Of a DNA stretch of 64,000 nucleotides, positions 16,751-24,491 are shown piece by piece. The notes beneath the pieces were generated by a model. That model had not been told where the DNA came from. It was given only the letters and a program-made list of their open reading frames with translations, and did not search any database. Source of the stretch: Gammaproteobacteria bacterium (GTDB lineage Bacteria; Pseudomonadota; Gammaproteobacteria; Steroidobacterales; Steroidobacteraceae); assembly GCA_947455595.1 (NCBI GenBank), contig CANGOP010000012.1, forward strand, positions 1 to 64,000, read 5' to 3'. Position numbers and translations under genes: made by a program. Position 1 is the first letter of the stretch. Each line of letters starts with the position of its first letter.

Positions 16751-17734
16751 ATGAAAGCCGCCTACTATGACCGTATTGGCCCCGCTCGCGACGTTCTCGT
16801 GGTGGGTGATCTTCCCGAACCGATGCCCGGGCCTGGCGAAGTCCGCGTTCGGATCCAATGGTCGGGCGTCAATCCATCGGATGTGAAGTCACGGTCCGGC
16901 GCGCGTAGCGCCATCATGCCCTTCCCCCGAGTGATCCCACACTCGGATGGCGCTGGGTTCATTGATGCCGTCGGCGAGGGCGTACCAGCCGGGCGCCTCG
17001 GTGAACGCGTCTGGACGTGGAATGCGGCATGGGGCCGCGCCCACGGCACAGCTGCGCACTACGTTTGCCTGCCCAGCTCCCAGGCGGTGCACTTGCCCGA
17101 GCATCTATCCGGCGAGGCTGGGGCCTGTTTAGGCATCCCGGCCCTTACCGCTCTGCACGCCGTCCTGATGGATGGCGGAGTTGCCGGCAAGACCGTGCTC
17201 GTCGCGGGTGGTGCTGGCGCCGTCGGCCACTACGCCGTACAGATGGCGAGCCGCCTCGGTGCGGCGCGGGTGATTGCTTCCGTGAGCACGCCTGAAAAAG
17301 CCGGCATCGTGCGTGCCGCAGGGGCTGATGACGTCATTTTGTATCGAGACGAACCATTGGTCGATCGTGCCCGCGAATTGACCCACGGCCGTGGGGTTGA
17401 CCGCGTCATTGAGGTCGATATTGCGGCGAATGGCGCCGCCGATGTCGAGCTCTTGGCGACGAACGGTGAGTGCGTCACGTACGGCAGCAGTGGCATCGTG
17501 AATACGCCCTTCTTTCCGCTGATCGCCAAAAATTTACAACTCAAGTTTTTCATCGTCTACCACCTCACAGCCGCGGATCGGGCTCGAGCCCAGTCGACAT
17601 TGACTCGCATGCTGCTCAGGGACGAACTGGATCATCGCATCGCCGCACGCTTTGCACTGTCCGACATCAGCGCAGCACATGAGTTGGTCGAATCGGGCCA
17701 GGCGATTGGCAACGTCGTCGTCAATTGTGACTAA
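16751..17734 (+). CDS. NADPH:quinone reductase-type oxidoreductase (zinc-free MDR family)
   Basis: A 327-residue medium-chain reductase. The N-terminal GroES-like domain has GPGEVRVRIQWSGVNPSDVK. The Rossmann domain has VLVAGGAGAVGHYAVQMA, and ASVSTPEKAGIVRAAGADDVI follows the usual quinone-reductase layout. Cysteine ligands of zinc-dependent alcohol dehydrogenases are absent, pointing to the QOR branch that reduces quinones or enones with NADPH. The DksA-like gene is divergent, with about 80 bases between starts. Cytoplasmic, monocistronic by layout. Confidence 0.85.
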   Translation: MKAAYYDRIGPARDVLVVGDLPEPMPGPGEVRVRIQWSGVNPSDVKSRSGARSAIMPFPRVIPHSDGAGFIDAVGEGVPAGRLGERVWTWNAAWGRAHGTAAHYVCLPSSQAVHLPEHLSGEAGACLGIPALTALHAVLMDGGVAGKTVLVAGGAGAVGHYAVQMASRLGAARVIASVSTPEKAGIVRAAGADDVILYRDEPLVDRARELTHGRGVDRVIEVDIAANGAADVELLATNGECVTYGSSGIVNTPFFPLIAKNLQLKFFIVYHLTAADRARAQSTLTRMLLRDELDHRIAARFALSDISAAHELVESGQAIGNVVVNCD

Positions 17735-17828
17735 GGGCATCATCCGCAGGATGTAGAGATAAGTCCCACGGCGAACGACCCGTTCCTTGCGCTAGCATGG
17801 GCCTAGCCGTTTGGATGGAGATTCGGCC

Positions 17829-18686
17829 ATGACCACTGCGCCTTCTTCGCTTCCCAGCCTCGATGCGCTGCCGCCAGCGGACGTAGCCCGCGCTTGCGCC
17901 GAAGCCGGCGTCACCAAAGCCGGCCGCGACACGCTCACCCTACTCACGCTCGGCATCTTGGCCGGCGCCTTCATCGCGCTCGGCGCAGTCGCCATGGTCA
18001 CAACCTTGACCGGAGCATCGGTATTACCCTGGGGCGTCGCCCGACTCTTGGGGGGCTGCGCCTTTTCGCTGGGCCTGATTCTCGTCGTCATCGGTGGCGC
18101 CGAGTTATTCACCGGCGACTGCCTCATGGTGGTCGCGTGGGCGAGTCGTCGAATCGCAACGGCTGCGTTGCTGCGAGCGTGGATCACTGTGTACGTCGGC
18201 AATCTTCTGGGCGCTGGCGCAACCGCAGCCCTCCTTTTTCTCTCAGAGCACTATCGAATGGATGGGGGACTGGTCGGCTCGACGCTGCTGACCATCGCAA
18301 GCAACAAGGCCGCTCTGCCAACGCAGCCGTTGGTATTTTTATCGATCCTTTGCAACGTCCTCGTCTGCCTGGCCGTCTGGATGGCATTGAGCGCGCGCAG
18401 CACCGTCGACAAGGTCGCCGTCATCGTCCCGGCGGTCACCGCGTTTGTGGCCGCGGGATTTGAGCACTCTATCGCGAACGCCTTTATTTTCCCGTATGCC
18501 CTGTTGGTGAAGGAACATGCCCCGACAGAGTTCTGGACGCTCATTGGCCGGGAACCCGAAACCCTGACGGCGCTGACGTGGGCTAACGCCGGGTGGAATG
18601 TGTTGGTCGCGACGCTCGGCAATCTCCTCGGCGGCAGCCTGCTCGTCGGGGGCGTCTATTGGTTCATCTATCTGCGTCGCCGCTAG
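17829..18686 (+). CDS. Formate/nitrite transporter family (FocA/NirC) channel
   Basis: A 285-residue inner-membrane protein from ATG 17829 (GGAG 8 bases upstream; the track starts 6 codons earlier at TTG). It has about six hydrophobic helices. FNT-family signatures include GGAELFTGDCLM in the first half and GFEHSIANAFIFPYALL in the second, with NVLVATLGNLLGGSLLVGG near the end. These pentameric channels move formate, nitrite or hydrosulfide. The specific anion cannot be read from the sequence, and no pyruvate-formate lyase or nitrite reductase genes are near. Sulfur genes lie 1-5 kb downstream, so a hydrosulfide role is possible but only a guess. Confidence 0.85.
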   Translation: MTTAPSSLPSLDALPPADVARACAEAGVTKAGRDTLTLLTLGILAGAFIALGAVAMVTTLTGASVLPWGVARLLGGCAFSLGLILVVIGGAELFTGDCLMVVAWASRRIATAALLRAWITVYVGNLLGAGATAALLFLSEHYRMDGGLVGSTLLTIASNKAALPTQPLVFLSILCNVLVCLAVWMALSARSTVDKVAVIVPAVTAFVAAGFEHSIANAFIFPYALLVKEHAPTEFWTLIGREPETLTALTWANAGWNVLVATLGNLLGGSLLVGGVYWFIYLRRR

Positions 18687-18956
18687 CTTGCGCGCCGTGA
18701 GCGGTGGATAGCCGCCAATATCGGCATCAATGCTCATCAGTGCAAAAGTGGGCGGTGATAACCGTCGTGTATCGCGAAGTGCGAAATTCGCCGCCAGTGA
18801 TTTTGGCGTAGGTTGACGCGGTCGGAGTTTGGAGCAGCTCAGGACGGGGGTTCGGGCTCCGATGGTGAGCGCACTGACGCGCCTCACCACTCGGCGCCAC
18901 CGCCATTCCTTCTCTTCTAGCGTTGGGATGACGCGGCGCTCTAGGGAGGAATCCAC

Positions 18957-19469
18957 ATGAAACATCTTGTTCTCGCAGCCGCGCTCCTGACCGCCACGCC
19001 AGTCGCACTGGCTGACGACCCACAGGGCTTCTACACGCTCGGCTACAGCTATGCGAGTTTGAAAGACTCCGGCACGACGCTCAATGTGAGCCTCCTCGGC
19101 GGCTCACTTGGCTGGCAGCCACTTCGTTGGCTCGGACTTGAAGCCAACGGGTTTTGGGGCGTGTCGAGCGCCAACCTCGGTGGATATGACGTCAAGATCA
19201 ACTCAGGCTACATGGCTTCCGTGCTGCCGACCCTGCCACTGGGCGAAGACTGGTCCTTCTATGCTCGACTAGGCTACATGCACGCCCGTATTTCGGTCTC
19301 AGAGTTTGGAGCCGGCTCCGACCACGACACCGCGTACGGGGTTGGCGCGCAGTGGGTTCCGCACTGGGCATCCGAACAAATGGGCGCCCGCCTGGAGTAC
19401 ACCCAGTACTACCATAAGGATGGGCTGACGATTGATGGCGTCACGTTATCGTTCGTTCAACGATTCTGA
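18957..19469 (+). CDS. Small outer-membrane beta-barrel protein (OmpA/OmpX-like fold)
   Basis: A 170-residue protein with a signal peptide (MKHLVLAAALLTATPVALA). The mature part has alternating hydrophobic strands ending in a classic outer-membrane signature (LSFVQRF, terminal Phe), as in small eight-stranded OmpA/OmpW/OmpX-type barrels. The segments GFYTLGYSYASLKDSG and LEYTQYYHKDGLTIDGVTL look like strands. A good ribosome site (GGGAGGAATCCAC) precedes the ATG. A perfect 11-bp hairpin follows the stop, so it is probably monocistronic. Function unknown. Confidence 0.75.
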   Translation: MKHLVLAAALLTATPVALADDPQGFYTLGYSYASLKDSGTTLNVSLLGGSLGWQPLRWLGLEANGFWGVSSANLGGYDVKINSGYMASVLPTLPLGEDWSFYARLGYMHARISVSEFGAGSDHDTAYGVGAQWVPHWASEQMGARLEYTQYYHKDGLTIDGVTLSFVQRF

Positions 19470-19478
19470 CCATCTGTC

Positions 19479-19505
19479 GCGCAACGGGCCTTCAGCCCGT
19501 TGCGC
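19479..19505. terminator. Hairpin terminator, bidirectional
   Basis: GCGCAACGGGC, a CTTCA loop, then GCCCGTTGCGC: a perfect 11-bp stem. It begins 9 bases after the beta-barrel stop and lies between it and the convergent TauE/SafE gene. There is no clear T-run, so efficiency is uncertain. Confidence 0.65.
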
Positions 19506-19556
19506 CTGTGAAAGACGCTTGCGCGGGCGCGCCGGCAGAACCTGTCGGCACCGCGC

Positions 19557-20438
19557 TCATGACCTCAGTCGGCGCTCTCTCCATGACCCTGTGGCTGCCA
19601 TCAAGAAATCGGCAGCGACATACAGCGCCACCGCCGCCACAAGCCAGCGCAGCACAACGATTGACAGAGATTTGACCAGGAGCGCTGCAATTAATGCGCC
19701 GAAAAAGCCCCCAACTCCCAGTCCCACGGCGGTGCCGAACGCATAATGATCCGACCTTAAGTAGCGAATTCCGGACACCAACTGCTGCAGCGCGCCGGCG
19801 GACATCATGATTGGAAACGCAGCCAACGGATGCATGCCCAATAGCGCCAAGATGATCATACACGGCCCAAAAAGCCCTACGTCTGCAGCCATGAGCGCCC
19901 CTAAGACGACGCTGCTACCGACAGCGACCACAAAAGGGACCCCCGACAATGAGAACGCGGCTCCACCGCCCGGCAGCAGATGCAAGTTAACCGCCACGAA
20001 CAAGGCAGCAGCCACCAACGTGCCCAGACCCAACACGAGTTGCAAGCCAAGACGGGGCAGTCGGATAACGACTCCCGCGCCGAGCCAGGCCCCGACTACC
20101 GTGCCGACATTCATCGCGATCAACAACACCGGATCAACAGCAATCGCGACTAAGAAAATCATCGCCTCTACGATGGCTGCTGGCGCGTGACCCACATTCA
20201 GTGTGCCCGGGATATCTTCTTCAGGCACCATTTTGCGTAGCCTGAAAATACTGGTGGAGGTCGGAAAGGAGCCAATACCAAGCGCATCAAAAAAATTGGT
20301 TACGAATCCAATCAACACTTCATCTAACGTCGGCGCACGACGATCGGCATGCCGCTTTCCGCTCCGCCACCAACCTGCCAGAAATACAACTGTTAGCAAT
20401 GCGATGATGCCGAGGACAATACTGTGAATTGAAAGCAT
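19557..20438 (-). CDS. TauE/SafE (TSUP) family sulfite/sulfur-anion exporter
   Basis: A 293-residue inner-membrane protein with about eight hydrophobic helices and the internal repeat typical of the TSUP family. TSUP segments include FVTNFFDALGIGSFPTSTS early, and GALMAADVGLFGPCMIILALLG with ALIAALLVKSLSIVVLRWL later. TauE/SafE proteins export sulfite, sulfoacetate or other organosulfur anions. It is the last gene of a probable operon behind two YeeE-type proteins and a persulfide dioxygenase-rhodanese fusion. Export of sulfite made from persulfide is therefore a sensible role (inference). Confidence 0.85.
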   Translation of the reverse strand: MLSIHSIVLGIIALLTVVFLAGWWRSGKRHADRRAPTLDEVLIGFVTNFFDALGIGSFPTSTSIFRLRKMVPEEDIPGTLNVGHAPAAIVEAMIFLVAIAVDPVLLIAMNVGTVVGAWLGAGVVIRLPRLGLQLVLGLGTLVAAALFVAVNLHLLPGGGAAFSLSGVPFVVAVGSSVVLGALMAADVGLFGPCMIILALLGMHPLAAFPIMMSAGALQQLVSGIRYLRSDHYAFGTAVGLGVGGFFGALIAALLVKSLSIVVLRWLVAAVALYVAADFLMAATGSWRERRLRS

Positions 20439-20514
20439 AACGTCTCTTAAAACCTGCAGCCCTGATCAGTTAGCTAGAAGCCGAGTGGATCTAGTGCCCC
20501 GGATAACTCACGGC

Positions 20515-21591
20515 TTAGGGCGACTCTCCATTGACCGCCATTTGCTCGGCCCGCCAACGGAGCATCCCTCCGGCCAAATTGGCGACTTTTGAAATCCCGG
20601 CCTTGCTCAACATGACGCTCGCTTGCGCAGATCTAGAGCCAGCACGACAAACGGTCACAACGGGACGTGTCGAATCAATTTCCGCCATTCGATCACGTAG
20701 CGACGACAGCGGTATTAACTTCGCGCCGGGTATGTGTCCTAGCGCATCATTGAATTCGGACGCTTCTCGAACGTCAATGATTTGGAATTCAGAAATCCGC
20801 TCCATCAGTGCTAAGGGCTCAATTTCCCAGATTCCGCCGAAAGTAAATCGCAAGGGCGCCCAGATTGGGTCTTCAGTCGGCCGGGCATCTTGGCCTGGGC
20901 GGCCGCATTTAAGGTTTGCAGGCACCGCCAAGTCAATCAACTTAGGATGCGGCAGACCTAAATTTCGCATGAATCCAGCGAAATCTTCCGCACTGGCCGT
21001 TCCGCCAAGCCGTGGATTATGCTCGCGTTCCTCACGGACACTTGTCACCGTTAATCCCCGGTAGTCGTGTCCGGGGTACAGCAGACAATCGGCAGGCAGC
21101 GTGAATATTTGCTCATGGATCGACTGGTACAGCCTCTCAGGGCTCCCCTGCTGAAAGTCAGTTCTCCCACAACCGCGGATCAGCAATGCATCACCAGTAA
21201 ACGCCACGCTCTCGTCATCTAGCACGAAAGTGAGACATCCATTGGTGTGCCCGGGCGTTGCGCGCACAGCGATATGTCGGTGACCGAACGGTATTCGATC
21301 GCCATGGCGCAGCGGTTGATCGACGTTCTCTGCGCCGGCTACGTCAGCGATCGCGATCCGACTACCCCATTTTTGTTTGAGCAGCCATGCGCCGGTAATG
21401 TGATCGGCATGGGCATGGGTCTCCAAGGTTGTCACGAGGCGCAAGCCGAGTTCATCGAGCAAAGCAGAGTCACGCCGGACATGCTCAAAGACGGGGTCGA
21501 TGAGAATCGCCTCGCCTGCACCGCTATCGCCGAGCAAGTATGTGTAGGTGGAGGAGATGGGATCGAATAATTGGCGAAAAACCAGATTCAT
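20515..21591 (-). CDS. Persulfide dioxygenase (ETHE1-like) fused to a rhodanese domain
   Basis: About 358 residues from the ATG at 21591, which has GGAG 8 bases upstream; the track's start at 21645 adds 18 residues that overlap the preceding gene. The N-terminal metallo-beta-lactamase domain has the iron-binding THAHADHITGAW, then CGRTDFQQGSPERLY and LYPGHDYRGLTVTSVREE, all characteristic of ETHE1-type persulfide dioxygenases. A C-terminal rhodanese domain has the active cysteine in VCRAGSRSAQ. The dioxygenase oxidises glutathione persulfide to sulfite; the rhodanese moves sulfane sulfur between thiols. Natural fusions of these two are known and couple sulfide detoxification steps. The operon context with YeeE and TauE proteins agrees. 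Confidence 0.88.
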   Translation of the reverse strand: MNLVFRQLFDPISSTYTYLLGDSGAGEAILIDPVFEHVRRDSALLDELGLRLVTTLETHAHADHITGAWLLKQKWGSRIAIADVAGAENVDQPLRHGDRIPFGHRHIAVRATPGHTNGCLTFVLDDESVAFTGDALLIRGCGRTDFQQGSPERLYQSIHEQIFTLPADCLLYPGHDYRGLTVTSVREEREHNPRLGGTASAEDFAGFMRNLGLPHPKLIDLAVPANLKCGRPGQDARPTEDPIWAPLRFTFGGIWEIEPLALMERISEFQIIDVREASEFNDALGHIPGAKLIPLSSLRDRMAEIDSTRPVVTVCRAGSRSAQASVMLSKAGISKVANLAGGMLRWRAEQMAVNGESP

Positions 21592-21620
21592 TGGAAATTC
21601 TCCAAAGCCATTGTCGCGAT

Positions 21621-22049
21621 TTACGAGTTTCGGTTCGCCATCCATTTCGAGAGCTGGTCATGAACCAGCATCCCAGCCACCATGGCGACCACGAAAATGG
21701 CTGCACCACGATATCCAGCGCCGAGATTGACGAGCGCCGGTCCTGGGCACATACCGCCGATTCCCCATCCAGCACCGAACAAGAGCCCGCCGAGAATCAG
21801 CCGTCGGTCGATGATGTTATTGGTCGGTATATCGATTCGTTCACCCATCCAAGACCGGGATCGACCAGACGCAGCGATGTAGCCGATGGCTGCGAGGGAG
21901 ATGCCGCCGACCATCACGAGAGCGAGACTCGGATCCCAAGACCCAGCCACATCGAGGAAGCCCCTCACCTTGTCAGGATCTGTCATCCCACTCAACATCA
22001 GGCCAATACCGAACAAGACCCCCAAGAGGGTCGCAATAATTTCCTTCAC
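21621..22049 (-). CDS. YeeE/YedE family sulfur-transport half protein (DUF6691-like)
   Basis: A 142-residue membrane protein with four hydrophobic segments. The cysteine-bearing motif GWGIGGMCPGPALVNLGAG is diagnostic of the shorter YeeE/YedE (PmpB-like) member. YeeE-type proteins import thiosulfate or related sulfur species across the inner membrane. The partner half gene lies immediately upstream, 9 bases away. The stop codon is about 30 bases before the persulfide dioxygenase start, so all are likely co-transcribed. Confidence 0.85.
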   Translation of the reverse strand: MKEIIATLLGVLFGIGLMLSGMTDPDKVRGFLDVAGSWDPSLALVMVGGISLAAIGYIAASGRSRSWMGERIDIPTNNIIDRRLILGGLLFGAGWGIGGMCPGPALVNLGAGYRGAAIFVVAMVAGMLVHDQLSKWMANRNS

Positions 22050-22058
22050 GTTGCTCTC

Positions 22059-22499
22059 CTAGAGGTGCTTCAGCCAATAGACGGTCACCATACCGGCCAC
22101 CATGAAGGCGCAAACGTTCACAAAGCTGCGCATTGACAACCGACTAAGGCCACAGATGCCGTGTCCGCTGGTACAGCCGTTACCCATCCGCACACCGACA
22201 CCGACTAACAAGCCCGCGATCAACGTCGCTCCCGTTTTTTCCGGGATCGCGACGGATGGAAGCGCAGCAAATAGCCGCCAGATCCATGAGGCCATCACAA
22301 GACCTGTCACGAACGCGAGACTGACGCGTTCGGATGCTCCGAATTTCCCTTGGATCGTTGCGAGGATCGGGCGGGCGATGAGCCCCGCGATTCCAGCAAT
22401 GCGACCTAAAGCCAGGAGAAATAGCCCAGCCGATGCCCCGATCAGCAGACCGCCCAATAACGATGAACCCGGTGTGAACTGAACCCAATTGATACCCAT
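22059..22499 (-). CDS. YeeE/YedE family sulfur-transport half protein
   Basis: A 146-residue membrane protein, the second half of the YeeE/YedE pair. The signature MGNGCTSGHGICGLSRLSMRS contains the conserved cysteines that handle thiosulfate in characterised YeeE proteins. It begins GVNWV-like (MGINWVQFTPGSSLLGGLLIG). It is the first recognisable gene of the sulfur operon. An ArsR-type sulfide-responsive repressor (BigR/SqrR) often precedes such pairs, but none is visible upstream here. Confidence 0.85.
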   Translation of the reverse strand: MGINWVQFTPGSSLLGGLLIGASAGLFLLALGRIAGIAGLIARPILATIQGKFGASERVSLAFVTGLVMASWIWRLFAALPSVAIPEKTGATLIAGLLVGVGVRMGNGCTSGHGICGLSRLSMRSFVNVCAFMVAGMVTVYWLKHL

Positions 22500-23319
22500 C
22501 TCACCCCCTCCTCATCATTGAAGAACGATTCACCAAACTGCGCAAGCAACCCAGCGACACCGACCGCCGTCGCCCCAAGTGCCCCACCACCCAGTCGATG
22601 GATGCTTGAGCTGACGTTAGCAGGATGCGGGCGCTCGCCATCAAAGATTTCCTGACGCAGCAGGTGACAAAAAATTCGGTTTCGTCTTTCAACGGCCGGT
22701 GCGCTCCGCGGAATTGGCCTTTGCGACGCCTTTCGGTTCGGCGGCCATGTACATTGAACATCCCAAGCCGAGACAAATGCCGACCGTCTTCTTATAGGTC
22801 GGAAGCATCGATTCAACCGGCTCTACGGTAGCCGTCGCGCAGTGGGGACGCCCAGAAGTGTGCGGAACGACCCCACGGGAGGGGTAGCGCTCTAGCGCTG
22901 CAATGAAAAGTCCTTATGGACTCCGGAACACCGCGGAAGCGCTGTTGCATTGGCGCTCATTTCACGGATGAAGACCGCCATGGCGGCCGCGTGATCGCCA
23001 AGTCTGCGAGGCACGTTACCCGCTCTCGTGACGAGAGTATCGCGCTCGTGGTGTTTTGTCGCAGCAAGGGGCATTTCCTATATGGGCCTCAAGAGTAGCC
23101 TCCGCTCTCGAAACCAATCGGTCAGTTTATGATTACCCGCATCGCATCGGCGTCCCACGAATCTCGACCCGCACGCCAAGATTCGCCGGTCCCGAACTGT
23201 CTGCAGCGACAACCCAAGCGCCGCAAGGCAGCAAGCGCATTCTTGACGAGCGGTGAGGGACTTCAGCGATGATGGCGGCGCCGGGATCATGCATTCGGCG
23301 ATGGATTCAAGGGGGGCTT
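22500..23319. other. Gene-poor stretch, possible decayed coding sequence
   Basis: About 820 bases without a supportable gene. The minus strand carries ORFs of 39 aa (22689-22808, MLPTYKKTVGICLGLG...) and about 86 aa (22501-22776), and a third frame with hydrophobic residues (IHRLGGGALGATAVGVAGLL). No frame holds a recognisable domain. An AGCGCTctAGCGCT repeat lies near 22890 and a CTCTCG-TGA-CGAGAG hairpin near 23023. It could be promoter DNA for the sulfur operon plus remnants of an old gene; I cannot decide from sequence. Confidence 0.4.
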
Positions 23320-23955
23320 ATGAAAATCAGTGCGGCGAACGGAGCGACCGTCGGCATTGTCGAACATGGTAACGACGCCATCGCCGTCACGATTGGCCCT
23401 CGTGACGAGATCCTTGATCGGCGGTCCATCGCACTCACCGAAGGATTACCGACCCATCCTTATCACCATGAGGGGGCGTGGGCAGTCGGGCGATATTTGG
23501 ACAGCCCTTGGGCGCGTCCCATGTCGTTTTCCGACGCAGTCGCGCTGGTTGCGCGGGTCACGGAGGCTGCGGCCCATGGTGCACAGAAAGGCCTCGCGGC
23601 CTTGGCCGCAGACCTTTCCTTCCCCATCACGGCCATCGCGATTCGACTCTGCCCGGCGTTGCCGCCCTCCATCGAAGAGCGGATTCATGACAATCGAGCG
23701 CAGGTGGTTGCCGATTCGGTGATGTATCGCGAAGCGATGGCGAATGCTGCACGTGCTCGGGGATGGTCTGTGGAGTGGTACGACCGGGACCAGATCTATG
23801 ATGAGGCGGCCAACCGACTGGGGATTCCGGATATCGACCCACTCCTCCGGGACATGGGACGCCGAATCGGTCCGCCGTGGCAAGCCAAGCAGAAACTCGC
23901 CGCCGTCGCCGCATTGGTCGCCGCAAGAGGGCCGTCCACTCGCTCGGCCCCCTAA
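23320..23955 (+). CDS. Conserved-looking hypothetical protein, 211 aa
   Basis: I do not recognise this family. The ATG at 23320 sits behind AAGGGGGG and gives a 211-residue soluble protein; the track's start at 23269 adds 17 residues of no clear character. Visible features: a beta-rich N-terminus (ATVGIVEHGNDAIAVTIG), a central VGRYLDSPWARP, then SIEERIHDNRAQVVADSVMYREAMANAARARGWSV with a helical pattern, and a C-terminal IGPPWQAKQKLAAVAALVA. The overall strand-helix pattern with acidic residues could fit an RNase H-like fold, but that is speculation. It has normal base composition for the window and is followed by tRNA-Phe. Confidence 0.6.
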   Translation: MKISAANGATVGIVEHGNDAIAVTIGPRDEILDRRSIALTEGLPTHPYHHEGAWAVGRYLDSPWARPMSFSDAVALVARVTEAAAHGAQKGLAALAADLSFPITAIAIRLCPALPPSIEERIHDNRAQVVADSVMYREAMANAARARGWSVEWYDRDQIYDEAANRLGIPDIDPLLRDMGRRIGPPWQAKQKLAAVAALVAARGPSTRSAP

Positions 23956-24049
23956 CCGACGACACAGCGAGCAGCGGCCATGCGCAGAAAGTGGCCGAAC
24001 CGCTACCGAGAATTCTCAAGCGGTGAGGGTGATTCGCGAGGGATTAAAA

Positions 24050-24125
<76 letters not shown>

Positions 24126-24453
24126 ACTGCAACCGACTGATTTTCATCGGTTACCGCATCGACGCAGATCGAGCGGGGGCGCGTATTAGACCGGCACTAG
24201 GGGCTGCGCGTCAAGGCCGGAAGACCGCTATTCTCACCCGAAGCACGGCGGTGGCACCACGAGCCGAGCGTCGCGTCCTTTTGGCCAGTTTTCCGGATAG
24301 ACAAACTTTAGTAATGGTCGTGCCGTATTCAGCCGATTTGACCATTCCCGTCTCACTCGCTCACGCGCTCTTGGCGTCACCACTAACCTCAGCCGCGATG
24401 GACGATGTCGCCAACTGCATCCGTTGACGCCCCAAGATCCACCCATCAGGAGC

Positions 24454-24482
24454 GGGCAGGCAGAGCGTCACTCTGCCTGCCC
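24454..24482 (-). terminator. Hairpin terminator of the TonB receptor
   Basis: GGGCAGGCAGAG, a CGTCA loop, then CTCTGCCTGCCC: a perfect 12-bp stem beginning about 10 bases past the receptor stop codon. Confidence 0.75.
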
Positions 24483-24491
24483 AACGGCCGT

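Noticed and set aside
22501-22776. ORF of about 90 aa upstream of the YeeE pair
   Set aside because: No family character, poor coding pattern, and competing frames of similar length; treated as non-coding or decayed sequence.
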